Shown in pieces: positions 32,016 through 45,300 of a stretch of DNA of 64,000 bases. The position numbers and the translations under genes were made by a program. The notes beneath the pieces are model-generated. The model ran no database searches and was not told the DNA's origin. It was given only the letters and a program-made list of their open reading frames with translations. The DNA is taken from assembly GCF_015182285.1 (NCBI RefSeq), contig NZ_PRDM01000005.1, positions 496,001 through 560,000 on the forward strand, in the 5' to 3' direction. Numbering within the stretch: the stretch's first letter is position 1; each line of letters opens with the position of its first letter. Origin of the DNA: Flavobacterium hungaricum (lineage in GTDB: Bacteria > Bacteroidota > Bacteroidia > Flavobacteriales > Flavobacteriaceae).

Positions 32016-33842
32016 TTATCCGTTTATTTTAAGTTTCATTCCCGGTTTAATATCTTCATCTTTAATTCCGTTCCATTTTTTAATATCTGAAATGGTTACT
32101 CCAGGATATTTTTTTGAAATACTGTATAAAGAATCTCCTTTTTTAACGTAATAATCTTCGCCTAAACTTTTAGCAGAAACTGCTTTTTTCTTGAATGAAT
32201 CAACAGAATTTGAAGCAATAGCTGTTGTTGTTGGTTCCTCTATTTCTGTAACTATTTTAGAAACTACTAAAGTCTTTCCTAAAACAATATTATTAGACGC
32301 TAGATTATTTAATTCTTTTAAGTCAGCAATAGTCGTACCGAATTTTTTAGCAATGCTTCCTAAATTGTCACCAGCAGCAACTGTATACTCTACAGTTTGT
32401 ATAGAAACTTTTTCTTTGTCGTCTGCAGATGCAAGAGCTTCTTCTGTATTTTTCTCCATAGCCGGTAGCGCTTTAGGCTCTTTTACCACTTTTGCAGAAG
32501 CATCAACATCCGATTTAATTTTTAAAGTTCTGCCTAATGCAATTGCATTGGATTTAAGGTTGTTCCATTGTTTTAACTCCGTAACATTTACGTTGTATTT
32601 ATCGGCAATTGCTCCTAAATTGTCTCCTTTTTTAACTTTGTAAAATTGAATGTCTTTTGCACTTTCTACCGCTTCTCTAACTGGTTTTGCTTTTGGGCCG
32701 ATTTTAGCCGCTAAACGAGCTGGAATTGTTTTAGACAATGATTCGTGCTGTACGTAAGCATAAATCTTGTCTTCGTTTGAAACGAAAGTTGCTATTTTGT
32801 CTTTTGGGAGACGAAGGAAATTTTGTTCGCCATGATATGCCGGAACGACATTTAACTTATACGATGGATTTAAAAGCTGCAGCTGCGATTGCGGCATGTC
32901 TAACAAATCAGCAATTTGTTTGAATGACATTTGATTTTTTATGGCAACTGTATCTGTCTCAAAGTTTTTTACGACAGCTCTTTCTGGATTGATTCCGTGT
33001 TCTTTGTGGTACTCAAAAAGATACATTGTTGCATAAAATGCCGGAACATATCCTTGTGTTTCTTTTGGAAGATTGTTACGAATATCCCAATAACCTGTTT
33101 TTCCTCCAGAACGGCGAATTGCTTTGGTAACATTTCCTGGCCCTGAGTTATAAGATGCTAAAACCAATTCCCAGTCGTTGAAAACGCTGAACATTCTGTT
33201 CATGTAATCTGAGCAGGCTGCGGTTGCTTTAAGAGGATCGCTTCTTTCGTCAATATAAGAATCAATTTTTAAAGCGTATTGTTTTCCGGTTCCATACATA
33301 AACTGCCAAAGACCGGTAGCGCCCATTTTAGAAACTGCTTTAGGATTTAAAGCAGATTCTACAACGGCCAAATATTTTACTTCCAACGGAATGTTTTGTC
33401 TTGCAAATGTTTCCTCGAATATTGGAAAGTAGTATTCTGATAAAGCCATTAATCGAGAGAACGATTTTTTACGGTTCTTAAGGAATGACTTTATTACATT
33501 TTCTAAACCTTGATTGTACTGGATTTCAAAAGGTGACTTTTGATTCATTGCAGCCAGACGCTGTTTGAGAAGTTCTGTCGGCAGTTCTTCATCAACGGTA
33601 ACGTCTTTATTGATGGTTTGAATGTCTTTGGTCAAGTCATCATAAATATCCAGACTTACTAATTCTTTCATCCATAGACTGTCTACTTTTGAAGCTAGAT
33701 CGTCTTTTTTGAAAGTGCTTTTAATAGAATCTAAATAAGAAAGCTTAACCATTGGTTTTAGTTCCAATTCTGTTTTAGCAGTTTCCTGTGCAAACATTGT
33801 CATTGAAAATAAAGCCGAAACCACTAATGATAATCTTTTCAT
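32016..33842 (-). CDS. MltD-like lytic transglycosylase with three LysM domains
   Basis: A 608-residue periplasmic enzyme. After the signal peptide (MKRLSLVVSALFSMTMFAQ), an SLT domain carries the catalytic Glu162 in VVESALNPKAVSKMGATGLWQF and the ASYNSGPGNV block. Three LysM domains follow (about 390-440, 485-530, 562-607), each starting with a GDxL core such as KKGDNLGAIADKY and KKGDSLYSISKKY. It cleaves peptidoglycan glycan strands to anhydro-muropeptides. The ATG at 33842 is preferred; an upstream start at 33881 would spoil the signal peptide. Confidence 0.94.
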   Translation of the reverse strand: MKRLSLVVSALFSMTMFAQETAKTELELKPMVKLSYLDSIKSTFKKDDLASKVDSLWMKELVSLDIYDDLTKDIQTINKDVTVDEELPTELLKQRLAAMNQKSPFEIQYNQGLENVIKSFLKNRKKSFSRLMALSEYYFPIFEETFARQNIPLEVKYLAVVESALNPKAVSKMGATGLWQFMYGTGKQYALKIDSYIDERSDPLKATAACSDYMNRMFSVFNDWELVLASYNSGPGNVTKAIRRSGGKTGYWDIRNNLPKETQGYVPAFYATMYLFEYHKEHGINPERAVVKNFETDTVAIKNQMSFKQIADLLDMPQSQLQLLNPSYKLNVVPAYHGEQNFLRLPKDKIATFVSNEDKIYAYVQHESLSKTIPARLAAKIGPKAKPVREAVESAKDIQFYKVKKGDNLGAIADKYNVNVTELKQWNNLKSNAIALGRTLKIKSDVDASAKVVKEPKALPAMEKNTEEALASADDKEKVSIQTVEYTVAAGDNLGSIAKKFGTTIADLKELNNLASNNIVLGKTLVVSKIVTEIEEPTTTAIASNSVDSFKKKAVSAKSLGEDYYVKKGDSLYSISKKYPGVTISDIKKWNGIKDEDIKPGMKLKING

Positions 33843-33961
33843 TACAATCATATAACATTTTATTAAAATTCTATAAATCAAACGATTATAGAAGTGTTAC
33901 TTTTGCAAACTTAAGCTCTTTATCGAAGAAAACTATGTAAAAAAATGTTAATTGTGATATT

Positions 33962-35149
33962 TTAGTCTAAAATCGCAGCGATTCCAGGTAAAACTTTTCC
34001 TTCTAACATTTCCAGCATAGCCCCGCCGCCAGTAGAAACGTAGCTCATTTTATCTTCAAAACCGAACTGTTTTACAGCAGCAACAGAATCACCTCCTCCA
34101 ACTAGAGAAAATGCTCCTTTTTCTGTTGATTCTGCAATAAAATCACCTAAAGCGATCGTTCCTTTAGAGAATGTTTCCATTTCAAAAACTCCTAATGGAC
34201 CATTCCAAAGAATTGTTTTGGACTCTAGAATTACTTTTTTGAAGTTCTCTAATGATTTTGGACCTGCATCAAGACCCTGCCATCCGTCAGGAATTGCAGT
34301 TACGTCTACTACTTGTGTATTTGCTGTATTTGAGAAATCGTCTGCAGCAATAACATCAACTGGAATGTGTACTTGTACGTTTTTCTCTTTTGCCAGTCTT
34401 AAAATTTCTAAAGCCAAATCTAATTTATCATCTTCACAGATCGACTCACCGATTTTTCCTCCTTGTGCTTTAACGAATGTAAAAGTCATTCCGCCTCCAA
34501 TAATCATGTGATCTACTTTATCTAAGATATTTTCGATTACAGTAATTTTAGAAGAAACTTTAGAACCTCCAAGAACTGCTGTTACAGGTTTTTCGCTGTT
34601 TTTAAGAACTTTGTTTAAACTGTCAATTTCTTTAGCCAATAATGTTCCGAAAGTTTTATCGTTTGGAAAAAATTGTGCTATAATAGTAGTTGATGCGTGT
34701 GCTCTGTGAGCGGTACCAAATGCATCGTTAACATAAATATCTCCAAGAGAAGCTAATTCTTTAGCGAAAGCTACATCACCTGCTTCTTCTTCAGCATGAA
34801 AACGTAAATTTTCTAATAATAAAACTTCACCTGGTTTAAGATCTTTTGCCGCAGACTGAGCTGGTTCTCCAACACAGTTTTCTGCAAACTTTACCTCAAC
34901 TCCTAAAATCTCAGAAGCTGTTTTTAAAATATGTTTTAAAGAGTACTTTTCTTCAGCACCTTTTGGGCGTCCTAAATGAGACATCAAAATTACACTGCCT
35001 CCTTGAGCTAAAATAGTATCAATGGTTGGCTTAGCTGCTTCGATACGCGTTGTATCTGTTACATTAAAATTTTCATCTAAAGGCACGTTGAAATCAACAC
35101 GAATAATTGCCTTTTTATTTTTAAAATCGAAATCATTTAAAGTTTTCAT
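33962..35149 (-). CDS. pgk: Phosphoglycerate kinase
   Basis: A 395-residue glycolytic enzyme that transfers phosphate from 1,3-bisphosphoglycerate to ADP. The family signature RVDFNVPLDENF is at the N-terminus; LMSHLGRPKG, AVLGGSKVSSKI and the nucleotide-binding SLVGGGDSVAAVKQFG close to the C-terminus are all intact. It is placed between the gliding operon and the lytic transglycosylase gene, on the same strand as both, but has its own promoter match. Confidence 0.98.
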   Translation of the reverse strand: MKTLNDFDFKNKKAIIRVDFNVPLDENFNVTDTTRIEAAKPTIDTILAQGGSVILMSHLGRPKGAEEKYSLKHILKTASEILGVEVKFAENCVGEPAQSAAKDLKPGEVLLLENLRFHAEEEAGDVAFAKELASLGDIYVNDAFGTAHRAHASTTIIAQFFPNDKTFGTLLAKEIDSLNKVLKNSEKPVTAVLGGSKVSSKITVIENILDKVDHMIIGGGMTFTFVKAQGGKIGESICEDDKLDLALEILRLAKEKNVQVHIPVDVIAADDFSNTANTQVVDVTAIPDGWQGLDAGPKSLENFKKVILESKTILWNGPLGVFEMETFSKGTIALGDFIAESTEKGAFSLVGGGDSVAAVKQFGFEDKMSYVSTGGGAMLEMLEGKVLPGIAAILD

Positions 35150-35181
35150 CTGCTAAATTTTTTAATTTTTTGAAAGAATAA

Positions 35182-35189
35182 CAAATATA
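35182..35189 (-). promoter_or_regulatory. Probable pgk promoter -7 element
   Basis: TATATTTG on the minus strand matches TAnnTTTG, 33 bp before the pgk ATG and after the end of sprF. Confidence 0.5.
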
Positions 35190-35307
35190 GAACTTTTATA
35201 GTAGTATAAATTTCTAAAAACTAAAAATATCGCGGCAATAAAAGCGAAAACGTTGTAATTTGTGAAAAATAAACAAATTATGTTCCTAAAATGACAAAAA
35301 AGGTTTT

Positions 35308-36273
35308 TTAATCTCGAATTGGACTCTGCGTACAAGGACAGTTACTAATGGACTGTAAGAAATCGAAACCAATAGTAATAGAATGCGTACCTGAATTGTA
35401 AGAAGAAAGACCGTTGAACATAATTTGATACGAGTATGCAAAATAGAACTTAGATTTCATGAAACCAGCCATTGGACTAATCGATAATGGTTTTGGAAAT
35501 TGATCGTTTAAGAAACGATACGAAACTCCAACCCAATAATAATCTTCGTAACGGTTGTATCTACGGTATTTAAAGTTAAAATCGGTAGTCGAACGCTGGT
35601 CACTTGCAAAGTATTGGTAAAATACAGACGGCTCGTATTCGATACGTCTGTTTTCTCCATCTTTAAAAGTAAATCCTGAATAGACTTGGTAATTTGAAAG
35701 CAAATCTGGTTCATTTACCCTTTCTATATTAACATTTTTCTTTAAAACGTTATTGGCATTAAAACTAATGTAAAATCCTCTATTACGGTATAAAGCACTT
35801 AAATCAAAGTTGTTGTTGGCTGAGTAACGTCTGTCTGTAATAGGCGGCGATACTCCGTTTTGATTTACAAACTGATCTACATCAATTTGAAAGCTATTGA
35901 AGTTATACGAAATACCAAAAGATAAGTATTGCTCTGTACGATAATCCAAAATCAAGTGGTGTGCAAAAGATACTTTTGCTCCGGTTTGTCTTGTATATCC
36001 ATTTTTATCATTGTAGATAGAAATACCAACACCCGAACGGTCCAAGATTCTAAAATCGGCATAAAGAGACTGGTTGTCCGGCGCATCTTTGATTCCGACC
36101 CATTGTGTAAGACCATTAGCCCTAATTCTCAAGTTGTCTCCAATACCAGCATAAGCCGGGGAAAGGATAAAAGGGTTGTCTGCCAAATATTGGGTAAACA
36201 CTGGTAGGTTTAACTCTTGGCTGTAACTTGTTGTTACAGCCATGAGTACTAGGGATAAAAATAATCTTTTCAT
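35308..36273 (-). CDS. sprF: SprF-like outer-membrane protein (PorP/SprF family)
   Basis: A 321-residue PorP/SprF-family outer-membrane beta-barrel. Family motifs are LPVFTQYLADNPFILSPAYAG after the signal peptide (in two parts) and the GVSYRFLND strand. In F. johnsoniae SprF is the last gene of the sprCDBF operon and is required for secretion of SprB by the type IX system. Here it starts 43 bp after the giant sprB-like gene. The ATG at 36273 is chosen: it gives the signal peptide MKRLFLSLVLMAVTTSYS, while upstream starts overlap sprB. Confidence 0.93.
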   Translation of the reverse strand: MKRLFLSLVLMAVTTSYSQELNLPVFTQYLADNPFILSPAYAGIGDNLRIRANGLTQWVGIKDAPDNQSLYADFRILDRSGVGISIYNDKNGYTRQTGAKVSFAHHLILDYRTEQYLSFGISYNFNSFQIDVDQFVNQNGVSPPITDRRYSANNNFDLSALYRNRGFYISFNANNVLKKNVNIERVNEPDLLSNYQVYSGFTFKDGENRRIEYEPSVFYQYFASDQRSTTDFNFKYRRYNRYEDYYWVGVSYRFLNDQFPKPLSISPMAGFMKSKFYFAYSYQIMFNGLSSYNSGTHSITIGFDFLQSISNCPCTQSPIRD

Positions 36274-36316
36274 TGTAATAATTTTTTTAGATAACATCAT
36301 AGGGGCAATTATTTTG

Positions 36317-39300
36317 TTATCTGTATAAAGTGAAATGTCCAACAAACTCTCTATTGTCTTTTTCATCATTCAGTTTAAGAACATACCAGTAATCACCTGT
36401 TGGTAATTCTGCACCGTTGTATCTACCATCCCATTTCTCTCCTACATGGTACTTAGCAACTACACGTCCGTATCTGTCAAAGATATCGAAAGTTAAGTTT
36501 TTGTAAGCCAATGCACCACAAGCTGGACCAATTAAATCATCACGTCCGTCTCCGTCAGGTGTGAAGTAGTTTGGTAAACAGAAATCGTAGAATGTTCCTG
36601 GAACTTGAATTGTCGCCTTACAACCATTGCTGTCCATTACTGTTACATTGTAAAGACCTGTTTCATAAATTCTATATGAATTTGATGAAGTAAACGGTTC
36701 ATTGTTGAAGCTGTAAGTATATGGAGCAACTCCACCAGAAGCTTTAACTTGAATTGTATTTAAGTCTTTATTAAGTGTCTTCGTAACATCTATCAGTGTT
36801 AAAGGCTCTTTTACAACGATAGCAATCGTGTTAGATACTTTTGCACAATTTTCTAGTTCAGCTCTTACACTGTAGTTTCCAGAAGCAGGAATTCTAAATA
36901 CCGGATTTCCTGTTTGAGTTGCTACAACTGTAGTTCCATCTAATAATAATGTGTAAACGATCTGTGCTTTTCTAGCTTCACTTATGCTTGAATCTACAGT
37001 AACTGTGATCTTAACAATTGGAAGGTCATTTTCACACTCATAAGCTTCTTCAATAACTGGGTTTAATGTTACTGGCACCGGCATAGAATTACTTGTTAAG
37101 GTAATCATACATCCGTTAGCATCTTTGATGTAAACAATATGTTGTCCTCCTGAAAGACCTGTAAAACTAAAGTAGTTTGTTGTACCAGCATCTGGGTTGA
37201 TAAATGGCCCGTCTTCGTCATCAATACTTGCTGTGTATGGCGCTGTTCCAGAAGTGTCATCAACTTCAACGTATATAGCTCCATCTTTATCACCTGCACA
37301 ATATTCAGGGATCATCATGTCTACTAACTCCGTTGCTTTGATAACTGTTGGCTGTGTAATTGTTATTGTTTCAACAATACTACATCCGTTATCATCTTTA
37401 ACAACGATTTGGTAGTCACCTGGTGTTAATTTTTCAAAGATCGCTATTGTATCAAACTTATCTAAGTCTGGGTAAATCGCGTATTGGATTTTACCTGTTC
37501 CACCAGAAGCAATCACTTCAATTTTACCGTCATTCGCACCAAAACAAGTTACATTGTGAGGAATAAATTGCGCTGCGATCGGTGTTGCTGGCTCTTCGAT
37601 AGTAATCACATCACTTGTAAATCTACAATCATCGCTTACTACAAGTATTCTGTATGTACCGAATACTAAGTTATCAAATGTTCCATCTGCCTGAGCTGGT
37701 CTTACTACATTTCCAGCATTGTCAAGTAATGTGTAAACGTAGTTTCCTACTCCACCAATACCTTCTGCAACAATTGATGCACTTGCTTCACCTTTACATT
37801 TAACCACTGCACTTGATTTATTAATCTTAAGATTAAGTGGAATCAATGCTGGGTTTTCAATTTCATTTGTAACAAATGAAGTACATCCATTCGTATCTGT
37901 TATGAAATATTTATAGTTTCCAACTGGTACATCAAATGTAATTGATGCCGCAGATGTGAATGAACCTAATGGTGTAACTCCGTCTGTGCTGTATGTATAA
38001 GAACCTGTTCCGCCAGTAGCACTCAATGTAATTTGTGCTAGAGTGAGACATGTCTGCGTTCTTGATAATACGATCGCACCTTCTACTCTTGTTGGGTTGC
38101 TGATAGTAATTTCAGTAGAAGCAGCTTGACAGCTGTATCCGTCTGTTACTGTAACAACATATCTTCCTGCTTTTAATCCTGTAAATACTGGATCAATCTG
38201 CGGTCCAACAATACTAACTGGATCATCAGAAACTACTGTTAATGTGTATAAGTAGTTGCTTCCTTGTCCGCCTGTTGGCTGTGCTACTGTGATCACTCCG
38301 TTGTCATCTCCATAACAAGAAAGTACAGATGCGTTTGCCGAAGCAGATACTGTAATCGGAGCTGGAACAACTAGTGTTTCGCTTGCGCTTACAGGACAAT
38401 CTTGACCGTCTTTAACATTTACTGTATAAGTACCTGCAGATAATCCGCTGAAAGTAGATTGAGTAGAGTAATCTACCACAATCGTAGTTCCGTTCATTAA
38501 CTGATACTGATAAGTACCTAACCATCCGCCGGTTGCAGTAGCTGCAATTTCGCCGTCGTTATTTCCAGTTACACAAGTAATGTTCGATTTGTTAAGCGTC
38601 AATGCTAATGCTGCATTTGGCTGTTCGATCGAGAATATGTTGGTAACTGTACAATATGGTCTTCCTACTAATGTAGCCTGAACTGTATATTGACCAGCAG
38701 TTAAACCTGTTAATCTTACAGGACCAGCATTTGTTGAAGTTCCGCTACTTGGTACAGGACCAGTAACTACATAATTAAAGATTCCTGCATCATCTGTTGG
38801 ATCTAATTGATTGTCAACAAAAGTAAGATCAATAATTCCGTCTGCTGTACCGAAACAGATTTTTCCGTTTACAGCTACTGCTTTAATTTCAAAAGTATTC
38901 GCATTGTTTACGTAATGTATCTTCTGAATAGAGCATCCTGTTGCAGGATTTGTAACTGTGATCACGTAATTTCCAATTGTTAATCCAGTGAATACACCAG
39001 TTGTATTTGATTGGTTATACGTGTTTCCATCTGTACCCGCAATGTTATAATTTAAAAGAGCTGGTGTACCACCTGTACTTGTTACCGTAACTGTAACATC
39101 TTCGTTAGAGATACAAGTCATCGGTGCATTTACAGTCACATTCACAGCATCTAAGCTGATGAACGGATTCACTCTAATGATTCCTGTTGAAGAACCCATA
39201 CATCCTTTATCATCATATACGTTTACAGTATAAGTACCACCTGTATGATCAGATTCTGTGTATACATTCTGTGGACCTCTTTGTACTGATACTCCATTTT

Positions 39301-42300
39301 TAAAGAATTCATAAGTAGTGTAGTTTCCAGAACCTCCAGTAACTGTACTAACTGTAATCGTTGCATAATTAGAAGTGTTAGTTCCAGAAGTACAACCGTA
39401 CTGAGCGATAACCGGAGCTGCTACAGCAATAACATTTGGCTGAAGAACTCTGAAATCTTCTGAAACAACGCAACCTCTTCCTGAAGTTACTCTTACTGTA
39501 TAATCTCCCGCTTCTAGATTAACAAATACATTGTTTGTCTGAGCTGGTCTGTTTACCGCTGCTCCCGTAGCTGATGTACCAAATAATGTATACGTGTAAA
39601 CAGGGTTATCATTTACTCCTGGCGCATTTGGCGCTATAGTAGCTGTAATCGTTCCGTCTGAACCACCTCTACAAGAAACCGGAGTTCCCGTTAGATCAAA
39701 TCCTGTAATTGGCGTTGCCACTGGAATTTCTACCGTTACATTAACTGAACAATTTGTATTCACATCTCTTACACGAATAACGTGTGTACCTGGTGCAACA
39801 CCTGTGAATGTTGTTGGCGTAGTTGAGAAAGCAATACCACCATCAATAGTATATCTGTAGTTTCCTGAACCTCCTGTTGCAGCAGCTCTAATTTCTCCAT
39901 TGTTTAATGTACAGCTTGGTAATGCCAAGATTACTGTTTCAAGCTGTAATGCTGGAGAAATAGTTACTAAAGCTGGTACCGTTACTGTACATGCATTAGC
40001 ATCTCTCACTATTACATCGTATGTTCCTGCAGCATTTACTGTAAAAGTAGGACTGCTTTGGAAACCATTTCCAATACTGTATTCGTAAGGTGCCATACCT
40101 GATGTAACTGTTACAGTAAATGTATATTCACCTGTTGGTGATGGACACTGACTAGCTACAGCAGCTGTAATACCGCTTGGCAGTGGGTCTGTTCCGATTG
40201 TAATTGGAGTAGAGGCTATACAACCTTTAGAATCCATCACATAAGCTGTCCATGCTGTATTTGTCGCAGGATTCAACACAGCACTATTACTGTTAGAATA
40301 ATCCGTTGACGCTGGAACAGCTGTTCCTGACATAAATGCATACATATAATTTGGAGTTCCGCCCGCAGCTGTTACGCTTACTTTGGCACCTGTATTACAA
40401 TTTGCATTTACGTTTGTTGCTGGAGTTAAAGTTAATGCATCTGGCTGCGTTACTGCTACTGAAGCAGAAGCTCTACACTGCGTTACATTATCTACTACTT
40501 CAACTGTATAATTTCCAATAGGTAAGTTTGTTAATGTAACTACTTTTCCTGTTTGGGTAAGTGTTCCTGTTGTTGGACCTCCAATTAATGTCGCTGTGTA
40601 AGCTCCACCAAAGTTATCCACATCAAATTTCACAGATCCGTTTGATTCTCCATTACATATCACATTATTTACTAATTGACCTGCGATAGTAATGTTTACT
40701 AATGGATCTACTGTATAAGTCTCTTGATCTTTACATCCGTTTGCATCTGTTACTTGGAATATGTAAGTACCAGCTGTTAAACCTGTAAATATACCATTAG
40801 AAGCACCTGTAACATTTCCTACTGCACTTGCAGGAGAAAGTATTTCAAAGTGTAATGTTCCAACTCCATGAGAGTACGCAATAGTAACAGTACTAGTTGT
40901 ACTTGCTGCTGGTGCACAATAAATTGGTGTTCCAGTTACATTGTCAATTACCGGCGCATCTAAAGCTGGAATTGTAACCGATACTGGTGCTGTAATAACA
41001 CATCCGTTGGCATCTCTAACATAAGCAGTAACTGTTCCTGGTGTTAAAGTTGTGTACGTGTTAGTATCACTGTAATCTGTTCCTCCGTTGAAACTGTATT
41101 GGTAAGGAGAAGTTCCCGTTCCAGCTGTTACGTTGATCGTAACAATTGCTGCCTGAGCTGCATTTCCTGTTCCGCATGTTAAACTTTGAGTCAATACCGC
41201 TGTCGCTGCAAGAGCTGTTGGCTCTGTGATAGTAACTGGTATAGTTACAGTATCACAGTTTTTAGCATCTTTGACAACAATTGTGTAAGCACCTGCAGTT
41301 AAACCTGCAAAGATATTTGAAGGCTGGAATGTTGTTCCTCCATCGATACTGTATTCGTATGGTAAGATACCATTTGCTGCAGTAACAATGATGCTTCCGT
41401 CGCTTCCTCCTGTACATCTAACATTAGTTTGTGTAAAGGTAGCTGTTGGAGTTGTTCTAGGTGTAACTGTAACTGGTACAGAAACTGCCTGACATCCCTG
41501 GCTGTCTGATACTCTGAAAATATAAGTTCCGTCTACTGTCGCTGTATAAGGCGATGTTGCTGGAACATACAATCCTGAGTTGTAACTAACCTCAAAACCA
41601 TTGTAAGTTTGAGTTCCTTGAGTCGCAAGTAAAGTAATTACTGCTGCTCCTGTACAAGTTAAATCTTGTGTCAAGGTAGCTTCTAATAACAATTCTTGAT
41701 TCAATGTGTAAGGCGTTGAAACAATACAGCCGTTTCCGTCTTTAATATAGAATGTATAGTTTCCTGGTGCATTCAATACAAAGTTTGGACTTGACTGGTA
41801 TTGATTTCCAATACTGAACATTGGCGTACCAACATAGGTTCCTGTAATAGTAATATTAACTGGACCTCCTGTATAGCAGTATGGTGCTGCTGCTGGAGTA
41901 ATTGTTGGTAAAGCGTCTCTGCCTACTGTAATGTCAAGTTTCATTGGACATCCATTAGCATCAATTACATAAGCATCCCATTCTGTAATAGTCGCATCTA
42001 AAACAGCGCTGGCAAGTGTATCGTAATCTGCTGGGTTTGGAGTAGCTCCGTCCGGCACAAACTGATATCTGTAATTTGGAGTTCCGCCAGAAGCGATTAC
42101 TTCAACTCTTGCTCCGAAATTACAATTTGCATTAATGTTGTGTACTAAATTAAGTGTCAATACTGGTGGTTCTGTAACAGTAACTGTAGCAAATGCTGTA
42201 CAGTTTGTCGTGTTATCTGTAACCGTTACAGTATAGTTTCCAGGAGCTAATCCTGTAACATCAACTGTATTTCCTGTTTGAACCAAAGCTCCTGTACCTG

Positions 42301-45300
42301 CTGTTAACGCAGCTGTATAAGCTGTTCCGAAGTTTGCAACTGTAAAGCGTACTGCTCCGTTTGCATTTCCGTTACAAGTAACATTGCTCACCAATTGACC
42401 TGCAATGGTAATGTTTGTTACTGGAACAACCGTATATGATTCCTGATAAGTACAGCCATTAGCGTCTGTTACCTGGAATAAATAAGTGTCTGGAGTTAAT
42501 CCTGCAAATGATGGAGTATTTTGTTTAGCAACTACAATAGGAGATAAAATCTCGTATTGAAGTGTACCAACTCCATTTTGTACATTACTAATTGTAACTG
42601 TACTTGTTGTATTTGCCGCTGGAGCACAATAAATAGGTGTTCCTGAAATATCCATATCCGTTGGCTTGTTCAACGCTGGAATAGTAACCGTTACTGGTGC
42701 AGTAATAACACATCCGTTAGCATCTCTAACATAAGCAGTAACTGTTCCTGCTGTTAAAGTTGTGTACGTGTTAGTAGCACTGTAATCTGTTCCTCCGTTG
42801 AAACTGTATTGGTAAGGAGAAGTTCCCGTTCCAGCTGTTACGTTGATCGTAACAATTGCTGCCTGAGCTGCATTTCCTGTTCCGCATGTTAAACCTTGAG
42901 TCAATACCGCTGTCGCTGCAAGAGCTGTTGGCTCTGTGATAGTAACTGGTATAGTTACAGTATCACAGTTTTTAGCATCTTTTACAACAATTGCGTAAGC
43001 ACCTGCAGTTAAACCTGCAAAGATATTTGAACTCTGGAATGTTGTTCCTCCATCTATACTGTATGAGTATGGCAAGATACCATCTGCCACAGTAACAATG
43101 ATGCTTCCATCGTTTCCTCCTATACATCTAACATTCGTTTGTGTAAAGGTAGCTGTTGGAGTTGTTGTAGGTGTAACTACAACTGGTACAGAAACTGCCT
43201 GACATCCCTGGCTGTCTTCTACTTGGAAAACATAAGTTCCTGCAGCTGCAGCCGTGTAAGGCGATGTTGCAGCAACAAATGGACCTGAGTTATAACTAAC
43301 CTCAAAACCATTGTAAGTTTGAGTTCCTTGAGTCGCAAGTAAAGTAATTACTGCTGCTCCTGTACAAGTTAAATCTTGTGTCAAAGTAGCTTGTAATAAC
43401 AATTCTTGATTCAATGTATAAGGTGTTGAAACAATACAGCCGTTTCCGTCTTTAATATAGAATGTATAGTTTCCTGGTGCATTCAATACAAAGTTTGGAC
43501 TTGACTGGTATTGATTTCCAATACTGAACATTGGCGTACCAACATAGGTTCCTGTAATAGTAATATTAACTGGACCTCCTGTATAGCAGTATGGTGCTGC
43601 TGCTGGAGTAATTGTTGGTAAAGCGTCTCTGCCTACTGTAATGTCAAGTTTCATTGGACATCCATTAGCATCAATTACATAAGCATCCCATTCTGTAGTA
43701 GCCGGGTCTAAAACCGCACTTGCGAAAATATCGTAATCTGCTGGGTTTGGAGTAGCTCCGTCCGGTACAAACTGATATCTATAGTTTGGAGTTCCGCCAG
43801 AAGCAATTACTTCAACTCTTGCACCGAAATTACAATTTGCATTAATGTTGTGTACTAAATTAAGTGCCAATACTGGCGGTTCAGTCACTGTAACCGTAGC
43901 AAATGCTGTACAGTTTGTCGTGTTATCTGTAACCGTTACAGTATAGTTTCCAGCAACTAATCCAGTAACATTAACCGTGTTTCCTGTTTGAACTAAAGAT
44001 CCTGTACCTGCTGTTAATGCAGCAGTGTAAGTTGTTCCGAAGTTTGCAACTGTAAAGCGAACTGCTCCGTTTGCATTTCCGTTACAAGTAACATTGCTTA
44101 CCAATTGACCTGCAATGGTAATATTAGTAACAGGTTTAACTGTGTATGATTCTTGGTACGTACAGCCGTTGGCATCCGTAACTTGGAATAAATAAGTATC
44201 TGGAGCTAATCCTGCAAATGATGGAGTATTTTGTTTCGCAACTACAATAGGAGATAAAATCTCGTATTGAAGTGTGCCTACTCCATTTTGTACATTACTA
44301 ATTGTAACTGTACTTGTTGTATTTGCCGCTGGAGCACAATAAATCGGTGTCCCTGCGATATCCATATCTGTTGGTCTGTTTAACGCTGGTACGTTAACTC
44401 CATTAGTCAATGTAAATATACATCCATGAGCATCTTTCACTAAAACATTAAATGTTGTTCCAGCGTAAGTTTCATAAGTATTAGCATCTGTGTAAGTAGT
44501 TCCATTGTCGTAGCTGTACTTATAAGGAGCTGTTCCTGATCCTGTTGGAACAGTGATCGTAACAACTGCTTTTGTTGGTGCATTTCCTGTACCACAAGCT
44601 AATGGCGCTGTTATCGCCGATGTCGCTGTTAAAGCTGATGGCTGTGCAATAGTTATCGGTGTACTAGAATAAGTACAAGATTTAGCATCTCTCACAGTAA
44701 TGATATAAGATGTTCCTGCGCTTAATCCTGTAAACACATTAGATGCTTGGAAAGCTCCTCCATCTAATTGATATTGGTATGGACCAAATCCTGAAGTAAC
44801 CGTTACAGTAATTGTTCCGTCTGAACCTCCATTACAAATCACATCTGTCTGAGCAGTTGTAAACACAGCTGCAGGCAATGGATCTAATGTAAACGTAGTT
44901 GTAGCTTGACAAGATGCAGGTAATTTAGCATCACTTACTCTAAAGATATAATTTCCTAACACACTTGTAGAAAGTACATTTGAAGCCATCGTTGTATAAG
45001 ACGTTCCTCCATTTGTAGAATATTCGTAAGTATATGCAGTATTATAACCTCCCGTAGCTGTTAATGTAATTTCAGCATTTGGTGTACCTGTACAATCTAA
45101 TTCTCTAGTCAATTTAGCTTCTAAAAATAATTGTGGTTTCACTTCGAAAGTAGTAGTCGCTGTACAACCGTTACCATCTTTAATTACCAAATTATAAACT
45201 TTTGCAGCATTGAATGTAAATGTTGGACTTGTTTGGAAAACACTTCCGTCTACACTATAAGTAGCTCCTCCAACAATCGCTGGATCAACTGTACCTCCAA

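Noticed and set aside
36274..36369. Longer sprF start overlapping the end of sprB
   Set aside because: The extension lacks a signal peptide and covers sprB codons; the ATG at 36273 gives a normal signal peptide.
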